Assembly (NCBI RefSeq): GCF_017488845.2
Contig: NZ_CP083374.1
Coordinates: 882,879-946,878 of the forward strand
DNA length: 64,000 nucleotides
DNA from: Ensifer canadensis
GTDB lineage: Bacteria; Pseudomonadota; Alphaproteobacteria; Rhizobiales; Rhizobiaceae
Direction: 5' to 3'
Shown here: one piece after another, positions 1 to 9,670 of the stretch
Layout of the letters: every line of letters begins with the position of its first letter
Position numbering within the stretch: the first letter of the stretch is position 1
The notes under the pieces: model-generated
What the model was told of the DNA's origin: nothing
Seen by the model: the letters and a program-made list of their open reading frames with translations, nothing else
Database searches by the model: none
Translations under genes and position numbers: made by a program

Positions 1-2
1 GG

Positions 3-281
3 CGAAGTTCGGCCGTGGACATCGAGCGCCTCATTCGCGCCGTCGGCGATCCTTATCCCGGGGCATTCACCTTTTTCGGCGATCGCAAGATCGTTGTCAC
101 CCGCGCGACCGTGCACCCGAATGCGGGCAAATATATCGGCCTGACGGGCCAGGTCCAAGTGTACACGAAAGCCGGCTTCCTCGTCTTGTGTGGAGACGGC
201 AATTGCCTGGAAGTCATTGACTGGCAGGGGGATCGGCCAGCGTTACATGGCAAGCTGACGGATGGCCGCCCGGGACTTTAG
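3..281 (+). CDS. Formyltransferase, C-terminal end (5' part outside window)
   Basis: The reading frame is open from the first bases, so this is the 3' end of a gene that begins before the window; the GTG at 15 is probably internal. About 90 residues are visible. AVGDPYPGAFTFFGD followed by a beta-rich stretch is typical of the C-terminal domain that follows the catalytic domain in methionyl-tRNA formyltransferase and ArnA-like sugar N-formyltransferases. Catalytic residues are not visible. The location, just upstream of an ATP-grasp gene, a HAD gene and a sugar dehydratase in a polysaccharide locus, favours a nucleotide-sugar N-formyltransferase over the tRNA enzyme. That choice is inference. 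Confidence 0.7.
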   Translation, partial: RSSAVDIERLIRAVGDPYPGAFTFFGDRKIVVTRATVHPNAGKYIGLTGQVQVYTKAGFLVLCGDGNCLEVIDWQGDRPALHGKLTDGRPGL

Positions 282-332
282 ACAGGGGCAGCTTGAATCC
301 AGGACGACAGGCGCCAACGGAGGGCTTTAACG

Positions 333-1304
333 ATGAGCAGACGGGAGTTGTGCGTTCTCTTTTCTTCCGCCGGACGGCGGGTCGAACTCATCCAGTGCTT
401 TCGCGCCGCGGCCGCGCGGCTTGATGTGACGCTGCGAGTAATCGCGTGTGACAGGAGGCCGGAGCTCAGTGCCGCCTGTCATACGGCCGATCGGGCATAC
501 GCCGTGCCCAGTTGTGACGACGAGGCGTTCATCGACGCCGTCGCCGACATCTGTCGAACAGAAAACGTCGATCTCGTGGTGCCGACAATCGATCCCGAAT
601 TGTTGCCGTTTTCCCTCAACACCGAGCGCTTCGCCGAGGCGGGAACACGGATCCATGTGAGCCAGCCCTTGGTGGTGGAAATCGCCCGGGACAAGCTGCG
701 CACGATGCACACGTTCCACCGGGCGGGCCTCGCCGTCCCACGCACCGATACGCTGGAGAATGCCCGTCAGGCGATCTCCGACTGGACGTGGCCGGTCTTC
801 GTCAAGCCGCGCTCAGGCAGCGCCAGTCGCTCCATCAGTATGATCCGCGACCCAAGCGCTCTTCCCAAGGATTGCGCCGAACCGATGATCGTCCAGGAAT
901 ACCTCTCCGGCCCCGAATACACGATCAGCATGTTCATCGATCGTGATGGCGTGGCCCGATCTTGCATCGCACACGAACGGCTCTCGGTGCGGGCGGGCGA
1001 AGTCGAGAAGGGGCGAACTGTGCGCCTGTCGGAGCTTCCCGCGCTTGCGCGGGGGATGGCTGAGGCACTGCCCGACGCACGCGGCGCCCTCTGCTTTCAG
1101 GCAATCGCCGATGCAACCCGCGGATTGCAGGTAATCGAACTCAACGCGCGGTTCGGAGGCGGTTATCCGCTTGCCGATCACGCCGGGGCGTGTTTCGCGC
1201 AGTGGCTGCTTGAGGAAGTCGCCGGCCTTCCCGTCAGCGCCAACGACGATTGGCGAGATGGAGTACTCATGTTGCGCTATGATCAGGCTCTTTTTGACGG
1301 GTGA
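333..1304 (+). CDS. ATP-grasp domain protein, carbamoyl-phosphate-synthase-like
   Basis: Protein of 323 residues with an N-terminal Rossmann-like region (FSSAGRRVELI near residue 10), then an ATP-grasp fold: FVKPRSGSASRSI near 155-168 as the ATP-binding lysine/loop region and ELNARFGGGYP near 268-279 as the metal-binding Glu/Asn element. ATP-grasp enzymes ligate a carboxylate to an amine or thiol through an acyl phosphate; the substrate cannot be read here. The start has a good ribosome-binding site (GGAGGG at 319-324). It is followed after 4 bases by a HAD phosphatase, so the two are probably cotranscribed, and it lies downstream of the formyltransferase. A role in making an unusual amino-sugar or amino-acid substituent is inferred. 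Confidence 0.8.
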   Translation: MSRRELCVLFSSAGRRVELIQCFRAAAARLDVTLRVIACDRRPELSAACHTADRAYAVPSCDDEAFIDAVADICRTENVDLVVPTIDPELLPFSLNTERFAEAGTRIHVSQPLVVEIARDKLRTMHTFHRAGLAVPRTDTLENARQAISDWTWPVFVKPRSGSASRSISMIRDPSALPKDCAEPMIVQEYLSGPEYTISMFIDRDGVARSCIAHERLSVRAGEVEKGRTVRLSELPALARGMAEALPDARGALCFQAIADATRGLQVIELNARFGGGYPLADHAGACFAQWLLEEVAGLPVSANDDWRDGVLMLRYDQALFDG

Positions 1305-1308
1305 CCAA

Positions 1309-1995
1309 ATGCGCTCCTTTGCTCGCGGGATCATCTTTGATCTCGATGACACACTCTATTTAGAGCGCGACTTCGTCTTCAGCGGCTTTGCGGCTGTCGG
1401 CGCATGGTGGCAGCAAAGAACCGGACAGACCGATTTTGCTGTGCGGTGTGCCCGTCTTTTCGCGGCGGGAGTCAGGGGCCAGGTTTTCGATCTTGCGCTT
1501 GCGGAAACGGAGGGCGAGGTCGACCCTTCTCTGATAGAGCAACTGGTGACGATTTACCGGCACCATCAGCCATCAATCTCACTTGCCCCCGACGCGGCGC
1601 GTTTTTTGTTCGATCGCCCGAACGATGACTTCATCGGCATCATCACCGATGGACCAGTCTCGACCCAGCGTTCGAAAATCAAAGCCCTTGGACTCGAGCA
1701 TAAAGCTGACCTCGTCCTCTTTACGGATGCCTGGGGCATGTCTTATCGCAAGCCACACCCAAGAGCATTCGAAGCTGTCGAGACTGCGTCGCATCTAACG
1801 GCAGCGCAACTCACCTATGTTGCCGACAATGCCATCAAGGATTTTGTCACGCCCCGAACAAGGGGCTGGCAGACCGTTCAAATCCTGCGCGACGATCGCA
1901 TCCACCGGTGCGACGCGCCGACGCCGATGCACCAGGCACAATCACGAATCGTTACATTCGACGAACTCGAGTTAGCGCTCGACCGCTGTCCTTAA
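1309..1995 (+). CDS. HAD-family hydrolase (phosphatase)
   Basis: The start is set at ATG 1309, just after the ATP-grasp stop; an upstream in-frame extension would overlap that gene. The 228-residue product has all four HAD motifs: DLDDT (residues 11-15; nucleophile Asp and acid/base Asp), ITDGP near 112, the lysine of KPHPRAF near 147, and VADNAIKDF near 170. HAD enzymes usually hydrolyse phosphoesters through an aspartyl-phosphate. The cap region between motifs I and II fits a small-molecule phosphatase. Paired with the ATP-grasp gene, it may remove phosphate from a sugar or substituent precursor; the substrate is unknown. Confidence 0.85.
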   Translation: MRSFARGIIFDLDDTLYLERDFVFSGFAAVGAWWQQRTGQTDFAVRCARLFAAGVRGQVFDLALAETEGEVDPSLIEQLVTIYRHHQPSISLAPDAARFLFDRPNDDFIGIITDGPVSTQRSKIKALGLEHKADLVLFTDAWGMSYRKPHPRAFEAVETASHLTAAQLTYVADNAIKDFVTPRTRGWQTVQILRDDRIHRCDAPTPMHQAQSRIVTFDELELALDRCP

Positions 1996-2344
1996 TCCCC
2001 TCACTTGTCGCAATTCGACACTTGCGAACCTAAATGCTTGATCTTTATGGACGTCTGCCTGCGCCATCAAAACCCATCGATCTTGTAGATTACGTTTATC
2101 GCCCCAAAGGATTAATCCTTCAAAATTAGTTTACTTTCCGAAATCAAAGTGGTCTCTAGAGTTCAATGCAAATAGGGAAAAGGTAAAACACGCTCCGACA
2201 CCGAACAGGTCGAGAGCGTATATCTTTTTTATGCTATGGAATTGACGGAACTCCACCAGAAGTAACGCATATACTTTCGGTCGTATTACTCGCCCGGCCC
2301 ATTCTGGCCACCGGTTAGCGAAGCCATGTCGAAGGAGGGGCGTT
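1996..2344. other. Intergenic region upstream of the dehydratase gene
   Basis: 349 bases with no convincing gene; clearly more AT-rich than the flanks. It holds a perfect 14-base palindrome at 2107-2120 and the ribosome-binding site GAAGGAGGGG just before ATG 2345. It probably carries the promoter for the downstream + strand genes; no clear -35/-10 pair was assigned. Confidence 0.5.
2107..2120. promoter_or_regulatory. Perfect 14-bp palindrome, candidate operator
   Basis: AAGGATTAATCCTT reads identically on both strands. It sits about 225 bases upstream of the dehydratase start in an AT-rich intergenic region, where a dimeric regulator could bind. No known regulator consensus was matched, so the role is inferred. 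Confidence 0.3.
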
Positions 2345-4537
2345 ATGTTTCGCATTCCGACCGCCTTTAAGGCGTTTTACGGTGCGTGGGCATTTCGTGT
2401 AATGAATCATCGAGCCATCGCAGACAGCGCAGCGTTCCCGGCAACTGCCCGGGACGCCGCGATCACACTTGCGCAGCTTGGCGTCAGGAAACTCAAATCG
2501 GCCGCTCGTGGCGCACGAAAGAACGCTGCTCTCTATGCGGTGGATTTGGCATCCGCTGCGATCGCGCTTTTCCTCGCACTATTCCTGCGGTATGGGCCTG
2601 GAGGCCTGAGCGATCGCCCCGATACGATGCAGATCCTGGCTTGGTCGTCTGCCCAGTATTTGGCGGTCTGCGCGGCCATGTTCCCGCTCTCGGGTCTCTA
2701 CAGTCGAAACTGGAAATACGGGTCAATCAGCGACCTCGTGATTATCATCCGCGCGGTGGTCCTGACCTCGCTCGTGCTCATCGCCCTTTTGTTCTTTTCG
2801 ACACGCCTCACCGATATGCCGCGAACTGTCGTGCCGCTGCAATCGCTGCTTTTGATTGCCTTCCTTGCGACCTCCCGCTTAAGCTTCCGCGCAGACGAAT
2901 TCCTGCCTTCCAAAAACAAGCGTTCGGAAAAGGCCGACGCCGATGGCCATCGCCACCGCGTTCCCCTGCTTCTGGTTGGAGCCGGCAACGCCGCGGATCT
3001 CTATCTACGCGCTTTGTTTCGCGATCCGGCGGCGCCCTATGTGCCGGTCGCCTGTCTCGACACGAGTGAATCTCAAGTTGGCCTGATGCTGCATGGGGTA
3101 CCGATCGCAGGCAGGCTCGAGGATCTGGAACAGGTCGTCGCCGATCTCAGGGCCGAGGGCAAGCAACCCTGCCATATCGTTTTCACCGAACCCCTGTCGT
3201 CCTTCGATGAGACGGCTTCGGGCGAGTTACTCCAAGCCGCCGAACGCCTTGGGATCGCAGTCTCGCGGCTGCAAAGCGCTACGGAGTTCAAGCAGACCAG
3301 CAACGAGAACCCATACGAGCTCCGATCGATCGAAATGACAGACCTGCTCGAACGGCCGCAGGCCGCCCTCGACAAGGACGCCATCAGGCGCTTGATTGCC
3401 GGCCGGCGAGTTCTTATCACTGGGGCAGGCGGGTCGATCGGCAGCGAACTTACCCGCCAGATCGCCGCTTGCGGCCCGGCCGAGATCGTCCTGGTCGACA
3501 ATACCGAATTCAATCTCTATTCGATCGACCTGTGCCTAAAGGAAGAGTTTCCGGAGATCCGCCATTCGAACTGCCTTGGCAGCGTTCGGCGCAGCCAGAG
3601 GGTCAATGAGATCTTCGAAGCGCACTTGCCGGAACTGGTCTTCCACGCCGCCGCGCTCAAACATGTGCCCATGGTTCAGATCAATCCCTGCGAAGGCGTC
3701 CTGACCAATGTCATCGGCACCATGAACGTCGCGAACGCAGCCAAGCGGTTCGGTGCACTCGCCATGGTGCAGGTGTCTACCGACAAGGTGGTGAACTCCT
3801 CCAGCATAATGGGCATGACGAAACGGCTTGCCGAACTCTATTGCCAGGCGCTCGATCTCGATGGTGTCACAAGCGGGCAGGGACCCCGCTTCATGACCGT
3901 TCGCTTCGGCAACGTGCTTGGATCAAGCGGATCCCTTATCCCGCTCTTTAAGCATCAGTTGGCCAAGGGCGGTCCGTTGACGGTCACGGACGCGAGAATG
4001 ACGCGTTTCTTCATGACCATCCGAGAGGCCGTCGAGCTGACGCTTCAGGCATCGGCTTACGGTTTTCAGAAGCAGATAGGCCAAGGCGAAATCTTCGTTC
4101 TCGACATGGGCGAGCCTGTGAAGATCATTGACATCGCTCGACGCATGATCCGTCTGGCGGGCTTCGTGCCGGACAAGGACATCATGATCGAGATCGTTGG
4201 ATCCCGACCGGGCGAAAAGCTGTTCGAGGAACTGTTCGATCCGACCGATAAGCGCATCCAGTCGGCCATCCCCGGCGTGCTTGGAGCGGTCCCTCAACCC
4301 GTGCCCTCTTCGGTGTTGAAGAGCGCATTCAATCGTATGCAGCGCGATGCCGAACGATGTGACGAGAGTTCTGTTCTGGCAGCGATCGCGCAATTGTTGC
4401 CGAATGCGGAAATCCCCCAAGACATGATTTCCGCAGCAAGGGCGGCTCGTCGATCGACCGGTCGCAGTGTTGGCGTTATCGCGCTCGGCAAAAAGACGGC
4501 GGTGCGGCCGCAGACCACCAGCAGGCCGCGTCAGTAG
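2345..4537 (+). CDS. Membrane NDP-sugar dehydratase, WbpM/FlaA1/PglF (CapD) family
   Basis: 730 residues, the usual length for long membrane-bound nucleotide-sugar dehydratases. Hydrophobic segments between about residues 65 and 180 form the N-terminal membrane domain. A first Rossmann-like domain follows (LLVGAGNAADLYLRAL near 215). The catalytic SDR domain starts at about 355 with LITGAGGSIGSE (NAD-binding). VSTDKVVNSSSIMGMTKR near 477 has the TDK and Met-x3-Lys arrangement of this family, in place of the Tyr-x3-Lys of ordinary SDRs. Family members convert UDP-GlcNAc to the 4-keto-6-deoxy sugar used for QuiNAc-, bacillosamine- or FucNAc-type residues. The strong ribosome-binding site at 2332-2341 supports this start. 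Confidence 0.9.
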   Translation: MFRIPTAFKAFYGAWAFRVMNHRAIADSAAFPATARDAAITLAQLGVRKLKSAARGARKNAALYAVDLASAAIALFLALFLRYGPGGLSDRPDTMQILAWSSAQYLAVCAAMFPLSGLYSRNWKYGSISDLVIIIRAVVLTSLVLIALLFFSTRLTDMPRTVVPLQSLLLIAFLATSRLSFRADEFLPSKNKRSEKADADGHRHRVPLLLVGAGNAADLYLRALFRDPAAPYVPVACLDTSESQVGLMLHGVPIAGRLEDLEQVVADLRAEGKQPCHIVFTEPLSSFDETASGELLQAAERLGIAVSRLQSATEFKQTSNENPYELRSIEMTDLLERPQAALDKDAIRRLIAGRRVLITGAGGSIGSELTRQIAACGPAEIVLVDNTEFNLYSIDLCLKEEFPEIRHSNCLGSVRRSQRVNEIFEAHLPELVFHAAALKHVPMVQINPCEGVLTNVIGTMNVANAAKRFGALAMVQVSTDKVVNSSSIMGMTKRLAELYCQALDLDGVTSGQGPRFMTVRFGNVLGSSGSLIPLFKHQLAKGGPLTVTDARMTRFFMTIREAVELTLQASAYGFQKQIGQGEIFVLDMGEPVKIIDIARRMIRLAGFVPDKDIMIEIVGSRPGEKLFEELFDPTDKRIQSAIPGVLGAVPQPVPSSVLKSAFNRMQRDAERCDESSVLAAIAQLLPNAEIPQDMISAARAARRSTGRSVGVIALGKKTAVRPQTTSRPRQ

Positions 4538-4567
4538 GTATTGGTGTACGCAAGGAAGGAGCATGGC

Positions 4568-5767
4568 ATGGCAGGGATCCCCGTACTTCATTGCATCACG
4601 GGGCTGAATGTCGGCGGTGCGGAATACATGCTCGCGCGCTTTGGCGCAAAGCTCGCTCAAACGCATTACGACCCTTCCGTGCTGTCGCTGATGTCGCCCG
4701 GCCCGATCGCGCGCGATTTGCAAGCGGCCAACATCGATGTCGCGACACTCCAAATGAACCAGTCTCGACCAGGCCCTCGTGCCTTGGTCAGACTGCGTGC
4801 GATCGTGAGATCGTCTCGCCCGAGCCTGCTTCACGGATGGATGTATCACGGCAATGTCGCAGCATCGCTCGGAGCGCTGCTCGGCGAGCGACAGCCCACC
4901 ATATGGAGCATTCACCACTCCATCGCCAACCTCGCCTCAGAGAAACTGCTGACACGTGCCGTTATCCGGCTGAGCGCTTCCCTTTCCCATCGCACAAGCG
5001 CAATTTCCTACTGTTCGCGGGTGTCGGCCGACCAGCACGAAGCGCTGGGTTTCGATCCGGACAAGCGGCGTATCATTCCAAACGGTGTCGATTGCGATCA
5101 GTTTCGCCCACGGCCCGACGCGCGACGGTATCTCTGCGACACGCTCTCAGTGCCCACTGAGCGCTTTCTTGTCGGCAATGTCGCGCGCGCACATCCGATG
5201 AAGGACCATGGCACCTTCGTGCGTGCAATCGCCACGCTTCGCAGCCTGGGGCTTGATGCTCACGGGATCCTGATCGGCGACGGCCACGAAAATGGGATCG
5301 TCCGACATTTGGCGGCCGAACTCGGCATAACACCGATGATCACCGTCTCAAACGCACGTGCGGACATTGACCGCCTGATGCCGGGCCTCGACCTATTCAT
5401 GCTGTCGTCGGCTTGGGGGGAAGCATTTCCACTGGTCGTGGCTGAAGCAATGGCCAGTGGCGTGCCGGCGATCGCCACCGATGTCGGAGACTGCGCATGG
5501 CTGCTAGGAGACCGGCAGATGGTCGTTGAACCGGAAAACGCAGATGGCCTTGCAAAACTTGCCGCGTCGATCCTCTGCCTGTCGCAAAGCGCCCGGCGGC
5601 AACTGGGAGAACGCGCGCGTAGGCGCGTCGTCGAGCGGTTCTCCCTGAGATCCTACGTCGACAGCCACCTCGCGCTCTACGACGAGATCCTCGACCAGCA
5701 AGCCACCAATGCGGCGCGGCAAATTGGGTGGCAGGCACCGGTCAACGCAGCCCGTCGTATGCGGTAG
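4568..5767 (+). CDS. Glycosyltransferase family 4 (group 1)
   Basis: Start placed at ATG 4568, preceded by AAGGAAGGA at 4552-4560. The 399-residue protein has a GT-B layout: an N-terminal acceptor domain with the glycine-rich loop LNVGGAEYMLARFG near residue 12, and a C-terminal donor-binding domain with GEAFPLVVAEAMASGVP near 285-301. This contains the paired glutamates (E-x7-E type) of GT4 retaining transferases. It is cytosolic and probably adds one sugar of the repeat unit. It lies 30 bases after the dehydratase gene and 5 bases before another GT4 gene, so the three likely form one operon. Donor and linkage cannot be read. Confidence 0.88.
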   Translation: MAGIPVLHCITGLNVGGAEYMLARFGAKLAQTHYDPSVLSLMSPGPIARDLQAANIDVATLQMNQSRPGPRALVRLRAIVRSSRPSLLHGWMYHGNVAASLGALLGERQPTIWSIHHSIANLASEKLLTRAVIRLSASLSHRTSAISYCSRVSADQHEALGFDPDKRRIIPNGVDCDQFRPRPDARRYLCDTLSVPTERFLVGNVARAHPMKDHGTFVRAIATLRSLGLDAHGILIGDGHENGIVRHLAAELGITPMITVSNARADIDRLMPGLDLFMLSSAWGEAFPLVVAEAMASGVPAIATDVGDCAWLLGDRQMVVEPENADGLAKLAASILCLSQSARRQLGERARRRVVERFSLRSYVDSHLALYDEILDQQATNAARQIGWQAPVNAARRMR

Positions 5768-5772
5768 CGGCC

Positions 5773-7020
5773 ATGAAGGCATCAAAAACCGTTCCCAGCA
5801 AAACGGAAGCACCCCGCACCAGGATAGTCCTGATTGCGAGCTTGACGTCGTCGCTAACGAACTTTCGTCGCGAATTGATCAAGGATCTTGTCAAGGCAGG
5901 GTTTGATGTCGATGCCATGGCCCCTGACCATGATCCGATCGTGGAAGAAGAACTGGATACGCTTGGTGTGCGTTTCATCCGAATTCCCATGTCGAGGGCC
6001 GGGCTGAACCCCTTTGTCGACCTGGTGACGCTCGCTGCTCTGGTCCGTCACTTCCTGAAAGAACGTCCGGCGGCGATCCTGCCCTATACGATGAAGCCGA
6101 TCATCTACGGCGGCATTGCCGCGCGGCTCTGCGCGGTGCCCCATAGGTTCTTTCTCGTCACCGGACTCGGCCATATGTTCGCTGTCGAGCCTGACGAAAG
6201 CGCCGTTCGCCGATCGCTGCGCTCGATTTGCGTCGGGCTCTACCGATGCGCGATGAAGAAGGCACGGGCCGTCTTCGTATATAACGAAGCGGATCTTGCC
6301 GACATCAGAGAGCGCCGGCTGGTCGACGACCCCTCTATTGTCTCGACAGTGCCGGGGTCGGGCGTCGATCTTGATTACTACCACGCATCGACGCCACCGC
6401 TTAAGCCGACGGTTTTTCTTCTGATCGCCCGGCTCCTGCGCGACAAGGGGGTCCCGGAATATGTCGCTGCGGCGCGGACAATTCGCGCGCGCCATCCCGA
6501 CGCCATCTTCCAACTGCTGGGGCACTATGATCCCAACCCGACGGCGATTAGCCAAGGAGAAGTCGCTGGATGGGTGCAGGAAGGTGTGGTGCAGTATCTT
6601 GGAACCACCCGCGATGTGCGTCCGTACCTTGCGGCGTGCAGTGTGTTCGTGCTCCCCTCCTACTACCGGGAAGGCATCCCCAGAAGCATTCTGGAGGCGA
6701 TGGCGACCGGACGCGCAATCATCACGACGGATCTACCCGGCTGCAGGCAAACGGTGGACCCAGGTGTCAACGGCGTTTTGATCGAACCTCGCAGCGTCTC
6801 GTCGCTTGTTGAAGCGATGGAAGGCTTCATTGAGAAGCGTTCCGCGATTACCGCCATGGGGCGCGCTTCGCGCCGGATGGCGGAAGAACGGTTCGACGTC
6901 AGGCTGGTAAACCGCCTGCTTCTTGCGCGTATGCAAATAGACGACAAAGCGACGACCGCATGCACCGACGACAGTCAGCACCAACCCTCAGGCGGGGCTG
7001 CGGCCCAGGCGACGAAGTGA
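5773..7020 (+). CDS. Glycosyltransferase family 4 (CapM/PglA-like)
   Basis: ATG 5773 is preferred over the upstream in-frame start at 5728, which would overlap the previous gene. 415 residues with a two-domain GT-B layout; the donor-site segment EGIPRSILEAMATGRAI near 297-313 carries the GT4 glutamate pair. The N-terminal region (TNFRRELIKDLVKAGFDVDAMAP) resembles GT4 enzymes that add HexNAc or deoxy-sugar residues early in undecaprenyl-linked repeat-unit synthesis; that assignment is inferred. The 3' end overlaps the convergent cysQ gene by 46 bases, marking the edge of this operon. Confidence 0.87.
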   Translation: MKASKTVPSKTEAPRTRIVLIASLTSSLTNFRRELIKDLVKAGFDVDAMAPDHDPIVEEELDTLGVRFIRIPMSRAGLNPFVDLVTLAALVRHFLKERPAAILPYTMKPIIYGGIAARLCAVPHRFFLVTGLGHMFAVEPDESAVRRSLRSICVGLYRCAMKKARAVFVYNEADLADIRERRLVDDPSIVSTVPGSGVDLDYYHASTPPLKPTVFLLIARLLRDKGVPEYVAAARTIRARHPDAIFQLLGHYDPNPTAISQGEVAGWVQEGVVQYLGTTRDVRPYLAACSVFVLPSYYREGIPRSILEAMATGRAIITTDLPGCRQTVDPGVNGVLIEPRSVSSLVEAMEGFIEKRSAITAMGRASRRMAEERFDVRLVNRLLLARMQIDDKATTACTDDSQHQPSGGAAAQATK

Positions 7021-7778
7021 GGGTTGGCGAAGTCGCAATCGCTCACCTGCCGGCACTTGCCATACCTCAGGACCGAGCCGTCCAGGCGCAGCACCGTTCC
7101 GCCGGCAGCAGCCAATACCGCATCACCGGCGGCAGTATCCCACTCCATCGTCCGGCCAAAACGCGGATAGACATCCGCCCGCCCCTCGGCCAGCAGGCAG
7201 AATTTTAGGGATGAACCAACCGAGGTACACTCCTGGACATGGTGCCGGGCAAGGAATCTCTCGGTTTCCGCGCAGGAATGGCTGCGGCTCGCGACCGCGA
7301 TGATCGCGGTTTCACGACCGCGCGCGCGGATCTCCCGTCGCTCGCACACGCGACCGAAGCGATCGATCTCCAGGCGCTGCGCGATGCCACCGGCCGCAAC
7401 ATAGGCTCGTCGCAAGGCCGGGGCATACACGATACCGGCAATCGGCTTGCCGTTCTCGATAAGGGCAATGTTCACAGTGAAATCGTCTCGGCGAGCAATA
7501 AACTCTTTGGTGCCATCGAGTGGGTCGACCAGATAGAAGGTGCCTTCCTCAACGGAGGGAGCACAGCCCGCAGCTGCCGCCTCCTCCCCGACGATGGGGG
7601 TGCCGGGCGAAACTTTGGCGAGACGTTCGAATATCACCGCCTCGGCCCTGAGATCGGCTTCGGTAACGGGCGATCCATCGGCCTTCGCAACGGCGTCAGC
7701 GCCGGCATGATAGACATCGAGAACGGCGATGCCCGCAGCCAGTGCCGTCTCCTCGAAAAGTTCGGACAACGCGTTCAT
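6975..7778 (-). CDS. cysQ: 3'(2'),5'-bisphosphate nucleotidase CysQ
   Basis: 267 residues, normal for CysQ in the inositol-monophosphatase superfamily. Metal- and phosphate-binding motifs are intact: GEE (64-66), DPLDGT (85-90) and WDTAAGDA (213-220). CysQ hydrolyses 3'-phosphoadenosine 5'-phosphate (PAP), the by-product of PAPS-dependent sulfotransferases and PAPS reductase, and so relieves product inhibition. Its start codon overlaps the cysNC stop by 4 bases, so translation is probably coupled. With two sulfotransferase genes in the window, this operon could serve polysaccharide sulfation as well as cysteine synthesis. Confidence 0.93.
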   Translation of the reverse strand: MNALSELFEETALAAGIAVLDVYHAGADAVAKADGSPVTEADLRAEAVIFERLAKVSPGTPIVGEEAAAAGCAPSVEEGTFYLVDPLDGTKEFIARRDDFTVNIALIENGKPIAGIVYAPALRRAYVAAGGIAQRLEIDRFGRVCERREIRARGRETAIIAVASRSHSCAETERFLARHHVQECTSVGSSLKFCLLAEGRADVYPRFGRTMEWDTAAGDAVLAAAGGTVLRLDGSVLRYGKCRQVSDCDFANPHFVAWAAAPPEGWC

Positions 7779-9670
7779 TGCAACTGTCGCCGTGCGAGAA
7801 AATCTTCGATCTGGAGGGCGAGATCCGTCGGCTCGCTGTCGATAGTCGAAAGGCGCAGCTCCGGATGCTCCGGCTCTTCATAGGGTGACGAGATGCCGGT
7901 GAAATTGGCGATCTTGCCGGCACGGGCTTTTTCATAAAGCCCCTTGGGATCGCGGCGAGCGCATTCCTCGATCGGCGTATCCACGAAAATCTCGATGAAT
8001 TCACCTTCGGCCATCAGTTCGCGTGCCATGCGCCGCTCGTCGCGGAACGGCGAGATGAAGGAAACCAGAACGATCAGGCCGGCATCCGCCATCAATTTTG
8101 CCACCTCGGCCACGCGCCGGATGTTTTCCACCCGATCCTCGTCAGTAAAGCCCAAATCCCTGTTCAGGCCGTGTCTGACATTGTCGCCGTCGAGAAGATA
8201 GGTATGCCTGCCATGGGCATTGAGGATCCGTTCGAGCGCGTTGGCGATCGTCGATTTGCCAGAGCCGGAAAGCCCCGTGAACCACAGGACGGCAGGTGTC
8301 TGCTGTTTCTGCGCACTTCGCGCCTGCTTGTTGACGTCCATGGCGTGCCAGTGGACGTTGGCCGCGCGCCTCAGTGGAAAATCGATCATGCCGGCGCCAA
8401 CGGTGTCGTTGGTCAGGCGGTCGACGATGACGAAATTGCCGGTTGCTTTGTTGTCCTTGTAGGCGTCGAAGGCGATCGGAGCCTGCGTCGAGATATTGCA
8501 GACGCCGATCTCGTTCATCGTCAGCGACTTGGCTGCCTCCCGGGCAAAGCTGTTGACGTTCACGCGATGCTTGAGCTTGGTGATCGTCGCGTTGACGCTG
8601 TCGGTTTCGGTCCTCAGGATATAGCTGCGGCCCGGAAGCAAAGGGTTGGCGTCGAACCAGATAACATGAGCTTGCAACTGATCGGCGACGAAAGGCCGAG
8701 CTGATGGCGACGTCAGCATGTTGCCGCGGGAGGCATCGACCTCATCTCTAAGAACCAGGGTAACGGCCTGGCCGGCCTCGGCGCTTGCGACTTCTCCGTC
8801 ATAGGTCACGATGGACTTGATCGCCGTTTTTTGTCCAGACTTGGCGACCGTGACCGGATCACCGACGGCTATCCGGCCGGACGCAATCTCGCCGGCATAG
8901 CCGCGAAACCCGGCATTGGGCCGATTGACCCATTGTATTGGAAAGCGGAACGGGCGCTCGGCGACCTCTTTGCCGACATCGACGGTTTCGAGATATTCGA
9001 GCAGGCTCGGCCCCTGGTACCATGGCGTGTGCATTGACCGGGAGGTGACGTTGTCGCCATAACGCGCTGATACGGGAATGGCCTGCACGGTTTCAAAACC
9101 GAGCGTCAGCACGAATTTGCGATAGTGGGTCTGTAGCGCTTCAAATATGCTCGAGCGATAGCCGACGAGATCGATCTTGTTCACCGCAACGACCACGTGG
9201 CGAATGCCAAGAAGCGAGGCGAGGTAGGTGTGGCGGCAGGTCTGCGGCAGCATGCCGTGCTGGCTGTCGACCAAGATAATCGCCAGATCCGCCGTCGATG
9301 CGCCGGTCACCATATTGCGGGTATATTCCTCGTGGCCGGGCGTGTCGGCGACGACGAACTTGCGCTTGGCGGTCGAGAAGTAACGGTAGGCGACATCTAT
9401 GGTGATGCCCTGTTCTCGTTCCGCCTCAAGCCCGTCCAGCAGCAGCGAGTAATCAAGGTGATCGACCTTTCCCTGCCGTTCGCTCTCCCGTCCCAGGTCC
9501 GCGACCTGATCCTCCAGGATCAAGCCGCCGTCATAGAGCAACCTGCCGATCAAGGTGGATTTTCCGTCGTCGACCGATCCGCAGGTGATGAAGCGAAGAA
9601 GCGACTTGCTACCTTCGACATCAAGGAGCCCCGCCACTTCAGGCGAAAATACCGAAGGTTGACCGTGCAT
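7775..9670 (-). CDS. cysNC: Bifunctional sulfate adenylyltransferase subunit 1 / APS kinase (CysN-CysC fusion)
   Basis: Start at ATG 9670 (sharing one base with the cysD stop), giving 631 residues. The N-terminal GTPase half has GSVDDGKST (31-39), DTPGHE (109-114) and NKID (164-167), as in CysN, the GTP-driven subunit of ATP sulfurylase. The C-terminal half has the APS-kinase P-loop GLSGSGKST (466-474) and a [10 protein letters not shown] region near 494. Together with CysD it converts sulfate and ATP to APS and then PAPS. This fused form is the same architecture as rhizobial NodQ, which supplies PAPS for Nod-factor and polysaccharide sulfation. Whether this copy is a housekeeping CysN or a NodQ-like paralogue cannot be decided from one window. 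Confidence 0.94.
   Translation of the reverse strand: MHGQPSVFSPEVAGLLDVEGSKSLLRFITCGSVDDGKSTLIGRLLYDGGLILEDQVADLGRESERQGKVDHLDYSLLLDGLEAEREQGITIDVAYRYFSTAKRKFVVADTPGHEEYTRNMVTGASTADLAIILVDSQHGMLPQTCRHTYLASLLGIRHVVVAVNKIDLVGYRSSIFEALQTHYRKFVLTLGFETVQAIPVSARYGDNVTSRSMHTPWYQGPSLLEYLETVDVGKEVAERPFRFPIQWVNRPNAGFRGYAGEIASGRIAVGDPVTVAKSGQKTAIKSIVTYDGEVASAEAGQAVTLVLRDEVDASRGNMLTSPSARPFVADQLQAHVIWFDANPLLPGRSYILRTETDSVNATITKLKHRVNVNSFAREAAKSLTMNEIGVCNISTQAPIAFDAYKDNKATGNFVIVDRLTNDTVGAGMIDFPLRRAANVHWHAMDVNKQARSAQKQQTPAVLWFTGLSGSGKSTIANALERILNAHGRHTYLLDGDNVRHGLNRDLGFTDEDRVENIRRVAEVAKLMADAGLIVLVSFISPFRDERRMARELMAEGEFIEIFVDTPIEECARRDPKGLYEKARAGKIANFTGISSPYEEPEHPELRLSTIDSEPTDLALQIEDFLARRQLQ

Noticed and set aside
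3923..4918. 331-residue minus-strand ORF
   Set aside because: It lies antisense to the dehydratase and GT4 genes, is rich in Arg/His as expected of a shadow frame, and has no motif.
8171..8704. 177-residue plus-strand ORF
   Set aside because: Antisense to cysNC, whose GTPase and kinase motifs are unmistakable.
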